A DNA stretch of 41,385 nucleotides from Pseudoalteromonas sp. H71 (GTDB lineage: Bacteria > Pseudomonadota > Gammaproteobacteria > Enterobacterales > Alteromonadaceae), in NCBI RefSeq assembly GCF_001468485.1, contig NZ_LODI01000012.1, positions 30,677 through 72,061 of the forward strand, read 5' to 3'. The position numbers and the translations under genes are program-made. Under the pieces are notes generated by a model, which saw nothing but the letters and a program-made list of their open reading frames with translations, had not been told where the DNA came from and searched no databases. This document shows positions 1 through 9,133 of this stretch, one piece after another (position 1 is the first letter of the stretch; each line of letters starts with the position of its first letter).

Positions 1-275
1 ATCAGATCCCTAGCTTAATTGATGAATTAACGCGTAGGCTTGATAAGCAACAATTACAAAGTCGTATCAACAAACTGAGTGTAAAAGTGAAATTTGCTAA
101 TTTTGTGGTTACGTCAGCCGATCAGGCTTATCACCAATTAAATACCGAAATTTTTGTACAGTTACTTACTAAGGCGTACCAACGAGGGTTGCAGCAGCCT
201 GTTAGGTTATTAGGCATTGGCGTCGGTATTAAAAGCCAGCCAGAGCGTAACTTACAATTGAGCATTTTGGATTAA
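1..275 (+). CDS. dinB: DNA polymerase IV, C-terminal end (partial)
   Basis: This is the last ~91 codons of a gene that starts left of the window. The open frame runs from base 3 to a TAA at 273-275. The residues (KLSVKVKF, QPVRLLGIGVG, then a short tail) match the little-finger domain of Y-family DNA polymerase IV, the error-prone translesion enzyme that extends past damaged bases. The catalytic palm is outside the window, so activity cannot be judged. An imperfect inverted repeat follows the stop at 293-318 but lacks a T-run, so it is a weak terminator candidate at best. The family call is fairly sure because the C-terminal RLLGIGV motif is characteristic of DinB. Confidence 0.82.
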   Translation, partial: QIPSLIDELTRRLDKQQLQSRINKLSVKVKFANFVVTSADQAYHQLNTEIFVQLLTKAYQRGLQQPVRLLGIGVGIKSQPERNLQLSILD

Positions 276-367
276 TGCGTAAAATTTTTAACAAGCGTTT
301 TAGATAAATTAAACGCTTATCGCATCTTACTGGTCTTCAATATACAAATCGACGATAATAAAGGTCT

Positions 368-1927
368 ATGTTTTTAACAGGACCTGTATTTATGGCATAC
401 CCTAAAGCCGTGTTAGCCCAAGTAACAAGCGCTAGCCTTGAATGTGCATCACATGACGCACTGATCATCATAAGTGATGACTTTTCTCAATTACCTAATA
501 ATTCGCTACGCGATGCAGTTTTAGCTCAGTCAAAAATTGATGCGCGTATTGGCAAGGAAGTAACCTTACTTGTTATTGACAATAAGCGCGTGATTTTAGC
601 ACCAACAGGACCATTAAATAGAGATTACGACGATGTGCGTCGTTATTTTGATGCAGCTAAACTTGCAATTAATGAAGCTAAGTTATCAGGTAGTGTAAAC
701 CCAGCCTTATTTTTACCTAGCTTGTCAGGTGATAGCCGTTATCAGCATGCGCTAGAAGTTGCATTTTTAGGTATGTGCCAAGCGCTTTGGCAGCCATTAG
801 AAGCACGTGAGCACCATGGCGAGGGCATTGAACCGATAGCCACTATTGGGTTAATTAATGCGAGCTCGCAAACTGTTAAAGCCGTTAATGCGATTGCGGC
901 TGGCCAGTATGCTGCTCGTGATTTATGTGGTACTGAGCCTGAGCGTATGGCGCCCCCTCGCTTTGCAGATTATTGTGTTGATTTATTTAAAGGCACAAAT
1001 ATAGCTGTTGATGTTATTGACAATATTGCTGACATTGACAAAAACTACCCCATGTTGAGTACTGTTGCGCGTGCATCTTATGCGGTTGAACGCCACCACC
1101 CACGCGTTGTAAAACTTGAGTATGTACCTGAGGGCGAAGTGACCCGTACACTTATGTTTGTTGGTAAAGGCCTTGTTTACGATACCGGCGGTGCTGATTT
1201 AAAAGTGGGTGGTTACATGGCTGGTATGAGTCGTGATAAGGGGGGGGCAGCGTCGGTTGCAGGCTTTATGAAGGCCGTTGCTGATTATCAACCAAAAGGT
1301 GTAAAGGTTATTGCTTACTTAGCGGTAGTGCGTAATTCAATTGGGTCTGATTGTTTTGTACCTGATGAGATAATTACCAGCCGTGAAGGTGTGCGCGTAC
1401 GCATTGGTAATACTGATGCAGAAGGGCGTTTGGCAATGGGTGACCTATTAAGCGAAATGAAAGATTTAGCTAAAACAGAAGTTAATCCTACACTGTTTAC
1501 CGTGGCAACGCTTACAGGTCATGCTGCACGAGCTATGGGACCTTATGGTGCCTATGTAGAAAATGGCCCAGCACGGCTTGCTAAAGTGTCTCGCCAAATT
1601 GCTGATTGTGGTGATTTATGGGCAGATGGTGCTGAAGTATCGCGCTCGCGCCGTGAAGATTACGATTTTATTAAGCCACGTACCCTAGCAGATGATGTAC
1701 TTTCAAGTAATAACGCCGCTTCTGCGGTTACTGCACGTGGTCACCAGTTCCCTATGGCGTTTTTAGCTGTTGTTGGTGGACTTGATAAACACGGAACTGA
1801 CGCTGCACAGCCATTGCCATACGTGCATATGGATATTGCTGGTAGCGGTGTTGAAGGCGGTGATTGGCAACATGGCAAACCAACAGCGGCTTCTGTTGCT
1901 AGTTTATTTGCCTGTTACTGCTTATAA
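368..1927 (+). CDS. M17 family leucyl aminopeptidase
   Basis: Encodes a 519-residue zinc or manganese exopeptidase that removes N-terminal residues from peptides, probably in the cytosol. All M17 active-site residues are visible in the C-terminal half: K267 and D272 in VGKGLVYDTGG, D290 in MSRDKGGAAS, and D350, E352, R354 in NTDAEGRL (numbering from base 368). Spacing matches PepA closely. The N-terminal ~170 residues diverge, so this is a PepA relative rather than pepA itself. An in-frame TAA at 359-361 blocks any earlier start. The AAGG before 368 sits only 3 bases from the ATG, whereas the ATG at 392 has AGGA 9 bases upstream, so 392 may be the true start (511 residues). There is no signal peptide. 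A terminator follows directly. Confidence 0.9.
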   Translation: MFLTGPVFMAYPKAVLAQVTSASLECASHDALIIISDDFSQLPNNSLRDAVLAQSKIDARIGKEVTLLVIDNKRVILAPTGPLNRDYDDVRRYFDAAKLAINEAKLSGSVNPALFLPSLSGDSRYQHALEVAFLGMCQALWQPLEAREHHGEGIEPIATIGLINASSQTVKAVNAIAAGQYAARDLCGTEPERMAPPRFADYCVDLFKGTNIAVDVIDNIADIDKNYPMLSTVARASYAVERHHPRVVKLEYVPEGEVTRTLMFVGKGLVYDTGGADLKVGGYMAGMSRDKGGAASVAGFMKAVADYQPKGVKVIAYLAVVRNSIGSDCFVPDEIITSREGVRVRIGNTDAEGRLAMGDLLSEMKDLAKTEVNPTLFTVATLTGHAARAMGPYGAYVENGPARLAKVSRQIADCGDLWADGAEVSRSRREDYDFIKPRTLADDVLSSNNAASAVTARGHQFPMAFLAVVGGLDKHGTDAAQPLPYVHMDIAGSGVEGGDWQHGKPTAASVASLFACYCL

Positions 1928-1946
1928 GTAGTTAACTGCTTAGATT

Positions 1947-1975
1947 AAAAAGCCCTGTTTAACAGGGCTTTTTTT
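1947..1975. terminator. Bidirectional Rho-independent terminator
   Basis: A hairpin with stem AGCCCTGTT/AACAGGGCT is flanked by five A on the left and seven T on the right. It lies between the stop of the M17 gene (1927) and the stop of the convergent chemoreceptor (1980), so it can serve both genes. Confidence 0.9.
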
Positions 1976-1979
1976 ATAC

Positions 1980-3617
1980 TCAATGTAATTTAAACCGATT
2001 AACAATAGATGAAAGCTCTGTACTACTTTGCTTGAGCTTGTCACTTGCGCTGTTAAGTTGCTTGGTGTTATCTAACGACTGTTCAGTTGATTGAGATAAA
2101 TCGTTTATGCGTAAGTTTACCTCATCTGCAGCTTGAGTTTGCTGCTCTGTTGCACGTGCAATTTGGCTGTTCATTTCAGTGATAATAGAAACGAGTCGTT
2201 CTATTTCATTAAGTGAGTTATTAGCAGAGGACGCCTGTTCAACAGTTGATACAGAAAGTGTTTGGCTAGCTTTTACTGCGTCTACAGCCGCACGGGTACC
2301 TTCTTGTAGCTTACTGATCATTGATTGAATTTCATCCGTGCTTTGCCCCGTTCTACTGGCAAGTGTGCGCACTTCGTCAGCAACTACTGCAAACCCCCGG
2401 CCATGTTCACCCGCTCGTGCGGCTTCAATTGCAGCATTCAGTGCGAGTAGGTTTGTTTGCTCCGAAATACTTCTAATTACATCAAGTACAGAGCCTATGT
2501 TTTGGCTTTCATTCGCTAAATCTTCAGTTACACGGCTTACTGTTTCAATGTTTGCTGAAAGTGTTTCTATGGCGGTTATTGTTTCTGCGACGACATGTTT
2601 ACCCGTTGATGCATTTTGTGCTGCATCGTTAGCTGCTTGCTCTGCGGCTTCTGCGTTGCTACTCACATCATGTATTTGGTGGGTCATTTGCTCCATTGCC
2701 GCTGCAACTTGTGTCGAGCTGTCGTTTTGTAGCTCTATGAATGATTGGCTAGTTTTTGTTGAATCGTCAACGGTGTGGGCGTGTTCGTTAACATCGTTTG
2801 CACTTTTTGATACGTGTTCCAAAGATTCACGCATTTTAGAAACAAATAAATTAAATGAATGCGATAGCTTCGAAATTTCATCGTTACCTTCTTCATTTAA
2901 AGTACGTGTTAAGTCGCCTTCACCCTGCGAAATATCTTTCATCATATTGGCAGCAAGTCGCGTCGGTAGTAACACACTTCGCCCTATAAAGTAGCTAAAT
3001 GCAATAACAGCTACAATCATCACCACAGCATTTAAAATAATAAGATTACGTTGAGAGGAAAAGGCCGCATCAATGGTGTCTAAGTAAACACCTGAGCCAA
3101 TTATCCATTGCCATTGGTTAAACCCTTTTACAAAGGCGATTTTATCAACGGGTTGCTCTTCGCCGGGTTTTGGCCATTTGTAAGGGATAAAGCCTTCGCC
3201 GTCTTTTTTAGTAATGTTTACCATTTCAACAAACAACGCTTTACCGTCTGGGTCTTTATTGTTTGTTAAATCTTTACCCTCAAGGGCAGGTTTTATTGGG
3301 TGCATTACCATTTCTGGTTGGTAGTTGTTTATCCAAAAATAATTAGTTTTATCGTAGCGAAGGGCACGTATTGCACTTATTGCCTGCGTTTGTGCCTGCT
3401 GCTGTGTGAGTGTATTGTTTTGTTCGAGTGTGTAAAAGTGTTCAATAATACTATAAGCGGTTTCCACTACATTTTGTGTTTTTAGGTATTGTTCGTATTT
3501 AAGGGCTTTATATTGGTTATTTAAGCTAGAAACACTCAACACAATTAAGCCAAAAATAACAATGCCAACCAACATAGCAAAACGCTGAAAAATACTAAAA
3601 CGTCGAAGATTAAGCAT
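1980..3617 (-). CDS. Methyl-accepting chemotaxis protein with periplasmic Cache domain
   Basis: A 545-residue transmembrane chemoreceptor. The order is TM1 (about 12-32), a periplasmic single-Cache (sCache_2-like) sensor (about 35-185, with [11 protein letters not shown] and [15 protein letters not shown]), TM2 (about 191-213), HAMP (about 214-266) and a long cytoplasmic signalling coiled coil. The hairpin tip at 384-420 ([20 protein letters not shown], then [15 protein letters not shown]) is the CheA/CheW contact region and is intact. There is no C-terminal NWETF-type pentapeptide, so CheR/CheB tethering is not expected. AAGGAT lies 8 bases before the ATG. sCache_2 domains often bind small carboxylates, but the ligand cannot be read here. 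No che genes are nearby, so this is a scattered receptor feeding the main chemotaxis cluster. Confidence 0.95.
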   Translation of the reverse strand: MLNLRRFSIFQRFAMLVGIVIFGLIVLSVSSLNNQYKALKYEQYLKTQNVVETAYSIIEHFYTLEQNNTLTQQQAQTQAISAIRALRYDKTNYFWINNYQPEMVMHPIKPALEGKDLTNNKDPDGKALFVEMVNITKKDGEGFIPYKWPKPGEEQPVDKIAFVKGFNQWQWIIGSGVYLDTIDAAFSSQRNLIILNAVVMIVAVIAFSYFIGRSVLLPTRLAANMMKDISQGEGDLTRTLNEEGNDEISKLSHSFNLFVSKMRESLEHVSKSANDVNEHAHTVDDSTKTSQSFIELQNDSSTQVAAAMEQMTHQIHDVSSNAEAAEQAANDAAQNASTGKHVVAETITAIETLSANIETVSRVTEDLANESQNIGSVLDVIRSISEQTNLLALNAAIEAARAGEHGRGFAVVADEVRTLASRTGQSTDEIQSMISKLQEGTRAAVDAVKASQTLSVSTVEQASSANNSLNEIERLVSIITEMNSQIARATEQQTQAADEVNLRINDLSQSTEQSLDNTKQLNSASDKLKQSSTELSSIVNRFKLH

Positions 3618-3637
3618 GTGCGTATCCTTTATTTATT

Positions 3638-3653
3638 TGCACAAAAAAGTGCA
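3638..3653. repeat. Small inverted repeat upstream of the chemoreceptor
   Basis: TGCAC and GTGCA are separated by six A, about 20 bases upstream of the chemoreceptor start. It could be a 5' UTR hairpin or an operator half-site pair. No convincing sigma-28 promoter was found around it. Confidence 0.4.
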
Positions 3654-3770
3654 TCAAATAAGTTTAGTAAAAATATGCATTTAATCTAGGGGATGTTTAT
3701 CTTTTGAGGGTTAATTTCGATCTTTATAGGAACCATTGAACAAAGGCTGAGTTTAAGATTGGCTTTAAAT

Positions 3771-3797
3771 AAAAAAGGCTGATTAAAAATCAGCCTT
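3771..3797 (-). terminator. Rho-independent terminator after dipeptidyl peptidase IV gene
   Basis: AAGGCTGATT (3775-3784) pairs with AATCAGCCTT (3788-3797) around a 3-base loop. Read on the minus strand, a run of T follows, 20 bases past the peptidase stop at 3818. Confidence 0.88.
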
Positions 3798-3817
3798 CAT
3801 AAGTAAGTTACTGTTTG

Positions 3818-6043
3818 TTATTTAACATCAAAATGACGGTTAAAGAAATTCGTAATAGTTTGATGTAAATGAGTTTGAACCTGTTTACCGCGTAAACTAT
3901 GCTTTGAACCTGGGTAGGTCATCATTTCAAACTGCTTTTCACTGTCTTGCAGTTGTTTGAATAGTTTAGTTGCATGGGTAAATAATACATTGTCGTCTGC
4001 CATACCGTGGTAAATCATCAGTGGCCCTTTAAGGCCATCGGTGTATGGAAATACTGCGCTGGCTTCATACCCTTTTGCATTCGTATCAGGGTGACCCAAA
4101 TAACGCTCGGTGTAATGGGTGTCATATAATGCCCAATCTGTTACTGGCGCACCTGACACACCGGCATTAAAGTAGTCACCAGCTTTAAACATGGTCATTA
4201 ATGCCATGTAACCACCGTAACTATGGCCATATATGCCAATGCGCTTAGCATCTACGTAGTCAAGTGTACGTAAAAATTCGACCCCTTTAATTTGGTCTGC
4301 TACTTCAACGTCACCTAGGTTTTTGTATATAGCGTCTTCAAACTTTTTACCACGGTTGTACGAACCACGGTTATCAAGTTGAAAAATCACATAACCTTGT
4401 TGCGCCATATATTGAAAGTATAAATTTTTGCTACGCCAGCTATTTGTAACGCGCTGAGCATGTGGACCGCCGTATACATTTACAATGACAGGGTGTTTCT
4501 TACCCGCGCTCATATTAGTTGGTTTGAATAGGCGGTAATGCATTATTTGACCATCTTCAGCTTTAATTGTCCCGTATTCAGGTTTAGCTAAATTACTAAG
4601 GTAAGGAGTAAGTGGATGGTTGTTATCTAGCTTGTTTTCTTCAAGCCATGTAATAAATTCGCCGTTAACTTTGCGCAGTGCCGCTGAGTTTGGTTTGTTC
4701 ACTGAAGAACTTGTATCGATGAACGTTTTACTATCTTTTGCAAGTACGACGTTGTGGTACTGGCCTTTTTCAGTGATTCGTTTAGAGTCGCCTTTTTTAA
4801 ATAAAGGCGCGCTGTATAAATGGCTTTCAAGTGGTGTATCTTTTCTGCCTGCAAAGTACACTATGCCTTTTTTCTCATCAACGCCTTTTAAGCTATCAAC
4901 AGCCCAGTCACCCGATGTAATTTGACGAACTAACTGTCCATTTGTGCGGTAAAGGTACAGGTGCTTAAATCCATCACGCTCAGACGCCCACACAAAGTGT
5001 TTTTTGTCTTTTAAAAAAACGAGGTCAAAATGCAGGTTGATCCATGTATCGCTGTTTTCGGTTAGGGCTACTTTTTGCTTTTTAGACTCCGAGTCATAAA
5101 AACGTAGTTCTAAAGTTTGCTGTGAGCGGTTTTGCCATTGGTAAGAAAGCGTTTTGCTGTCTTTTAACCATTTAGCACGGGCAATGTATATGTCTTGATT
5201 TTTACCTAAGTCAATCCAATCAACTTTTTGATCGTTTAATTTAACGACACCTAACTGAATTTTTACGTTGTCGGTACCGGTAAAAGGGTAGCGCTGATTA
5301 AATAATTTTACTTCGTCGGCATATATTTCGTTACGAATAGCTTCTTTAACAGGGGATTCATCAACACGGGTGTAAGCGATTTTAGTTTCATCACCAGACC
5401 ACCAGTAACCTGTCATGCGGCTCATTTCTTCTTGCGCTACAAACTCAGCCATGCCATTTTTAATAACGCCGCCGCCATCTTGGCTTAATTGAATTTCTTT
5501 ACCTGAATGAAGTTCTAACGCATATAGATTTTGCTCTCGTATAAACGATACGTAGTTACCTTTTGGCGAAAAGCGTGCGTCGGTTTCAAATGCTTCTGTG
5601 TTGGTCAGCTTTTTACTTTTAGCTGAGGCTAAGTCGTAGTAATACAGATCACCATTAAGCGGAAACAAAAGCGCTTTGCCATCGGTTGACCATGTGTACT
5701 CTAGGATGCCTTTGCCAAAAATACGTTGGCGTTCACGGCGTGCTTTTTCTTCATCAGATAGGTTTTCAGGGCCAGAAAATAATTCGGCTGAATCGACTAA
5801 TACGCGATTAGTGTTATCGTCTAGGTTATATTCCCACAAATCGTAACGGTTGTAGTCGTCAGTTTTACCTTGTAAATAGGTTACACGACTTCCATCTGGC
5901 GAAAATTTAAGTTGAACGGGAGATTTACCTGACAGGCTTGGGTCATCAAAAATCCGTTCTAGCGATAAAGGTTTTGCTTGAACACTGATAGCACCAACAA
6001 TAAGTGGTACAGCAAGTGAGAGGTGTTTTATTTTTTTTAGCAC
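3818..6043 (-). CDS. S9 family dipeptidyl peptidase IV, exported
   Basis: A 741-residue serine peptidase that releases N-terminal dipeptides, classically X-Pro. An N-terminal signal peptide (about 1-23, ending VQA before KPLSL) sends it to the periplasm. A beta-propeller domain (about 30-480) contains EFVAQEEMSR, whose paired Glu match the residues that hold the substrate amino terminus in DPP4. The alpha/beta-hydrolase domain carries the triad: S608 in GHSYGGYM, the Asp of MADDN (about 683-684) and H715 in GSKHSLRG. The start codon is GTG, with AAGG 7 bases upstream. It diverges from the HIT gene, with 113 bases between them. Together with the M17, M49 and M20 enzymes nearby it suggests peptide use. 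All catalytic residues are present. Confidence 0.95.
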   Translation of the reverse strand: MLKKIKHLSLAVPLIVGAISVQAKPLSLERIFDDPSLSGKSPVQLKFSPDGSRVTYLQGKTDDYNRYDLWEYNLDDNTNRVLVDSAELFSGPENLSDEEKARRERQRIFGKGILEYTWSTDGKALLFPLNGDLYYYDLASAKSKKLTNTEAFETDARFSPKGNYVSFIREQNLYALELHSGKEIQLSQDGGGVIKNGMAEFVAQEEMSRMTGYWWSGDETKIAYTRVDESPVKEAIRNEIYADEVKLFNQRYPFTGTDNVKIQLGVVKLNDQKVDWIDLGKNQDIYIARAKWLKDSKTLSYQWQNRSQQTLELRFYDSESKKQKVALTENSDTWINLHFDLVFLKDKKHFVWASERDGFKHLYLYRTNGQLVRQITSGDWAVDSLKGVDEKKGIVYFAGRKDTPLESHLYSAPLFKKGDSKRITEKGQYHNVVLAKDSKTFIDTSSSVNKPNSAALRKVNGEFITWLEENKLDNNHPLTPYLSNLAKPEYGTIKAEDGQIMHYRLFKPTNMSAGKKHPVIVNVYGGPHAQRVTNSWRSKNLYFQYMAQQGYVIFQLDNRGSYNRGKKFEDAIYKNLGDVEVADQIKGVEFLRTLDYVDAKRIGIYGHSYGGYMALMTMFKAGDYFNAGVSGAPVTDWALYDTHYTERYLGHPDTNAKGYEASAVFPYTDGLKGPLMIYHGMADDNVLFTHATKLFKQLQDSEKQFEMMTYPGSKHSLRGKQVQTHLHQTITNFFNRHFDVK

Positions 6044-6112
6044 AAGGTTACCTTAGCTCAGTATAAATATTATTTTGAATGGTAAAGCCAAGCGTGTGCA
6101 ACTGCAACTAAA

Positions 6113-6121
6113 TGCTATAAA
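6113..6121 (+). promoter_or_regulatory. Candidate extended -10 promoter for the HIT gene
   Basis: TGC followed by TATAAA forms an extended -10 element 36 bases before the HIT start. No good -35 is visible, which is tolerated in extended -10 promoters. Confidence 0.4.
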
Positions 6122-6156
6122 GTAGCAATTATTAAAGATTAACAAGGATAAACACA

Positions 6157-6555
6157 ATGACTGAGAGTCAATTTGAACTGGCTGTTGAACTTCAACGAGA
6201 TTGTATCGAGTTAGCCGATTGGCCTCTTTGCAAGGTGCTTTTATTAAACGATAGCCTGTATCCTTGGTTTGTATTAGTACCAAGGCAAGCTGGTTTAAAA
6301 GAAATAATCGACTTATCTGAAGACGATCAAGTGGTGTATTTAAAAGAGTCTGCAAAACTGAGTAAGTTACTTATTGAGGTTTTTAACCCAGATAAATTAA
6401 ACGTCGCCGCTTTAGGGAATATGGTGCCGCAATTACACATTCATCATATTGCACGATTTAAAACTGATAAGGCGTGGCCTGCGCCAATATGGGGTAAGTT
6501 TGCGGCAGTCCCTTACACTGAAGAACAAATAGAAAAAATAAAAGCACGTTTTTAA
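6157..6555 (+). CDS. HIT family nucleotide hydrolase-like protein
   Basis: A 132-residue cytosolic protein of the histidine-triad superfamily, whose members hydrolyse or transfer nucleotidyl groups (for example Ap4A-type dinucleotides). The N-terminal half has the usual beta-sheet opening (CKVLLLNDSLYPWFVLVPRQ). The triad region reads QLHIHHIARF at residues 92-101, so the first His of the HxHxH signature is Gln92, while the middle (nucleophilic) His94 and His96 remain. AAGGA lies 9 bases before the ATG. The gene is followed closely by a small exported phosphatase-like gene, possibly cotranscribed. The exact substrate is not inferable. Confidence 0.88.
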   Translation: MTESQFELAVELQRDCIELADWPLCKVLLLNDSLYPWFVLVPRQAGLKEIIDLSEDDQVVYLKESAKLSKLLIEVFNPDKLNVAALGNMVPQLHIHHIARFKTDKAWPAPIWGKFAAVPYTEEQIEKIKARF

Positions 6556-6587
6556 AAGCGAAAACATTTACACAAGTGAGGATTAAA

Positions 6588-7115
6588 ATGAAATTACTTA
6601 AAACCCTGACTACGAGCTTATTTGTTATTGCGTTATCGGGCGGTTATGTTGCTGCTACTGAGCAGGTAAATAATACCGAGGTTGTAAAAAAAGCTGATAT
6701 TAAGAACTTTGCTGTTCATAGCAACCTTGTGTATTCGGCTGCACAGCCCAGCAAAGAGCAATTAAAGCAATTATCTAAAGCAGATGTGAAGCACGTTATA
6801 AATTTACGTGGGACAAATGAACAAGATTGGGATGAAGGTGAGTTTGTTCAAACGCTTGGTATGGATTATCACGCATTGCCTATTTCTGGTGCCCAAGATA
6901 TTACAGTCGCGAATGCACGCAACTTAGCAAATTTACTTAAAAAACTAAACGGTGAGCCGGTTTTGGTTCATTGTGCTAGTAGTAATCGAGTTGGGGCTTT
7001 AGTTGCTATTTCAGCCCATGAAGACGGGTTAAGTATTGAAGAGGCGCTTGAAAAAGGAAGGCGCTGGGGAATGAAGAGCCTGGAATCTAAAGTGCGAGAT
7101 GTTATAAGCAAATAA
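6588..7115 (+). CDS. Exported DUF442 / tyrosine-phosphatase-like protein
   Basis: A 175-residue protein starting at ATG 6588. A longer reading would begin at GTG 6576, but that codon is part of the Shine-Dalgarno GTGAGG, 6 bases before the ATG. A signal peptide (about 1-22) predicts a periplasmic location. The mature part has the DUF442 fold signals: VYSAAQPSKEQL, VINLRG, and the P-loop HCASSNRVG with Cys129 and Arg134. The loop is CX4R rather than the textbook CX5R, which is normal in DUF442 (beta-lactamase hydrolase-like phosphatases). It is probably a cysteine-dependent phosphatase or a related persulfide/thiol enzyme; the substrate is unknown. It lies 32 bases downstream of the HIT gene and ends at a strong terminator. 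Confidence 0.85.
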   Translation: MKLLKTLTTSLFVIALSGGYVAATEQVNNTEVVKKADIKNFAVHSNLVYSAAQPSKEQLKQLSKADVKHVINLRGTNEQDWDEGEFVQTLGMDYHALPISGAQDITVANARNLANLLKKLNGEPVLVHCASSNRVGALVAISAHEDGLSIEEALEKGRRWGMKSLESKVRDVISK

Positions 7116-7120
7116 AACTA

Positions 7121-7159
7121 AAGGCGTTACACAGTTAATTGTAACGCCTTTTTAGTTTT
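7121..7159. terminator. Rho-independent terminator between convergent genes
   Basis: AAGGCGTTAC (7121-7130) pairs with GTAACGCCTT (7141-7150), followed by T-rich sequence. It ends the HIT/DUF442 unit and lies against the stop of the minus-strand M49-like gene. Confidence 0.85.
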
Positions 7160-8846
7160 AGTTAAGACCAAGTACGTCTTTACCTTGCTTAAATGTGACA
7201 TCTACTGGAATGTTAGCTTGGCTTAGTTTTTCTAAATCTTTGGTGAGTGACTCTTTAATATCACCATGGGTTGCAATCAGCTGGTCGACTTTTTGGTAAT
7301 CGCCGTCACCTTGCAAAGTTAAAATTAGACGAGAAAGCTTAGCCATAGCAATACTCATCTTTTCCATGTTGACGCGGTACAAGCCTTCTTCATTTTTAGA
7401 AAATGCGCCTTCTTGTGCAAAAAAGTTAAAGCGAATCATATTCGCTTTCCCGTGTGCACTTGACGCACCAAAACGCACTGAGCGGAAAATGCCGGCCATA
7501 AAGGTAATGTAGTAATCTTCAATAGTTCCTTCGCTGATCTCGCCTTTATTTAATAACTGCTCAACCATGTATAAACCTAAAATGTCGGCTTTACCTTCTT
7601 CAAGTGCGCTTGCGTGCTCTTGTAATGATTGGCGAACCGTTCCTTTACCTGTGATCGTATTTTTAATACCTAAACCATGCGCTACTTCATGAAACATGGT
7701 GTTAGCAAAAAAAGCATCAAAGGTAATGTGCTTTCGTTGCTCAGGCACAATTAACTGCTCTGAAATAGGCACTAATATTTTATCAAATTTAGCGCGCATG
7801 GCATTTTTAAGTTGTAGGCGGCGCGTGCCTTTTTCTAACTGAACTTGCTCATCGTTTGGTAAGTTGATTGCAATGGTTTTGCTGCCGGCATTTGAATGAC
7901 CAGCATAATAAACAACGTCATACGCGTTTAAGTCTGCATCTGATCCGGGGACTTCATGTTTATATTTGTCATCAACAGGTAAACCTTTTTGAAGCTCAGG
8001 TAAAAAGGCTGCAAACTTGGCAAGACGCTCGCTCCATTTTAAATCTTTAATTAATACATAAGATTCATAGGCAGTACGATAACCAAATAATTGGTCTTCG
8101 TAGGTTTCAATTGGCCCAATAACCACATCGATTGGGTTATTTTTCATGTCCATCCATGCAAAGTCAGATACCTGAAAGTCATCTTTTTGAAGCGCGTCAG
8201 CACGGAGATTTAAGTAATTTGCAAATTCTTTATTGTCGGCAAGTTTGCTGGCTTGGCGAAGTAGGTCAGCTGCTTTTGCCAGTTCTGTTGCGTACTCTTT
8301 TGAGTAAGGCACGCTGTAAAGCTTACCTTGTTCGTCGCGTTTAATAATTGAGTAGAGGCCTGTTTTATCTTCTACGTCCGTGTTATTAAGCTCTTCTTTA
8401 GTTATATCAGCAGGGTAAAACTGTGCACCCAATGGCTTTTCTTTATAGCCTGAAAGAAACGTTTCATCGCCATTTAAACGGTCCCACGGGCCGTAGTTTA
8501 TATCGGCAAATTTGCGAATTTGTTGATCAGTTAGTTTTGCTAAAAAGGCATCTTTATCTTCACCAAATGCTTGTTTCCAAAATAAGGCATCCATTATTTT
8601 TGATGCGTCTATCAGAATAGCAACCATTGCCTTTTGATTGTCACTTAAGTGTGATAAATCGCTTTGTAAGCTAAAGTCGGTGTATATGTCTAAGCGTTGT
8701 TTATCAACATTAATAAGCTCAGGCCCCATTACTTTTACGGGTGTTTGCGATGTGGTCTCTGAAGATGATGACGGTTGTTCTGAACATGCACTCAGAAAAA
8801 CAACACCAGAGAGTAAAATGGCTTGGCTAATTTTATTTAAGATCAT
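7158..8846 (-). CDS. Lipoprotein metallopeptidase, M49 (dipeptidyl peptidase III-like)
   Basis: A 562-residue lipoprotein. The lipobox LSAC ends at Cys21, followed by a Ser-rich linker. The C-terminal half holds a zinc site: H386-E-V-A-H390 and a downstream EEGKAD (416-421) that supplies the third ligand. This arrangement belongs to peptidase family M49. Typical DPP III has a six-residue HEXXGH, whereas this one has a five-residue HEXXH, as in a less-studied bacterial branch whose members are sometimes misannotated as hydrolases or reductases. It probably cleaves dipeptides from short peptides at the cell envelope, although activity in this branch is often weak or untested. It is transcribed towards the DUF442 gene and shares a terminator with it. 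Confidence 0.82.
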   Translation of the reverse strand: MILNKISQAILLSGVVFLSACSEQPSSSSETTSQTPVKVMGPELINVDKQRLDIYTDFSLQSDLSHLSDNQKAMVAILIDASKIMDALFWKQAFGEDKDAFLAKLTDQQIRKFADINYGPWDRLNGDETFLSGYKEKPLGAQFYPADITKEELNNTDVEDKTGLYSIIKRDEQGKLYSVPYSKEYATELAKAADLLRQASKLADNKEFANYLNLRADALQKDDFQVSDFAWMDMKNNPIDVVIGPIETYEDQLFGYRTAYESYVLIKDLKWSERLAKFAAFLPELQKGLPVDDKYKHEVPGSDADLNAYDVVYYAGHSNAGSKTIAINLPNDEQVQLEKGTRRLQLKNAMRAKFDKILVPISEQLIVPEQRKHITFDAFFANTMFHEVAHGLGIKNTITGKGTVRQSLQEHASALEEGKADILGLYMVEQLLNKGEISEGTIEDYYITFMAGIFRSVRFGASSAHGKANMIRFNFFAQEGAFSKNEEGLYRVNMEKMSIAMAKLSRLILTLQGDGDYQKVDQLIATHGDIKESLTKDLEKLSQANIPVDVTFKQGKDVLGLN

Positions 8847-9133
8847 TATTTTGCCTATTTAAAAGTTAATTTAATAATGGGTAGACGCTTGTTTTGGGGC
8901 TCATTGGCGGCACGCTACTATATTGTGACAGCATTAAAGCAAACCTAAACAGTAAATAGCAAGTATTAGGCGGTGTATGGTAATTGTGTTGTTGAAAATA
9001 AGAGAGCAAAATAAAATTATATAATTTCCTTAACTTTAACGGTAAGTTAGGCAATACTGATTGTAAGTTCATTATTATAAAAATTAACTGTTGTAGCGTG
9101 TAGTACTATTACAACTAAAAGGATGACTGCTTT
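8847..9133. other. Divergent intergenic region, M49-like gene / HDOD gene
   Basis: A 287-base AT-rich gap that must contain promoters for both divergent genes. A Shine-Dalgarno (AAGGATGA) lies just before the HDOD gene. I see no clear hexamer pair, no RNA gene and no coding potential on either strand. Confidence 0.5.

Noticed and set aside
2338..2994. 218-codon open frame antisense to the chemoreceptor gene
   Set aside because: It mirrors the low-complexity Ala/Ser/Glu-rich signalling coiled coil, gives a Ser/Ala/Cys-rich protein with no recognisable domain, and lies wholly inside a clear gene.
3660..3740. Possible sigma-28 promoter upstream of the chemoreceptor
   Set aside because: TAAA and a GATAA-like stretch are present on the minus strand, but the spacing is off by about three bases and the GCC part is missing.
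6576..6587. GTG at 6576 as the start of the DUF442 protein
   Set aside because: These bases form the Shine-Dalgarno for ATG 6588, and the extra residues add nothing to the signal peptide.
8895..8935. TGGCGGCACG resembling a sigma-54 -24 element before the HDOD gene
   Set aside because: No GC-containing -12 element lies at the required distance.
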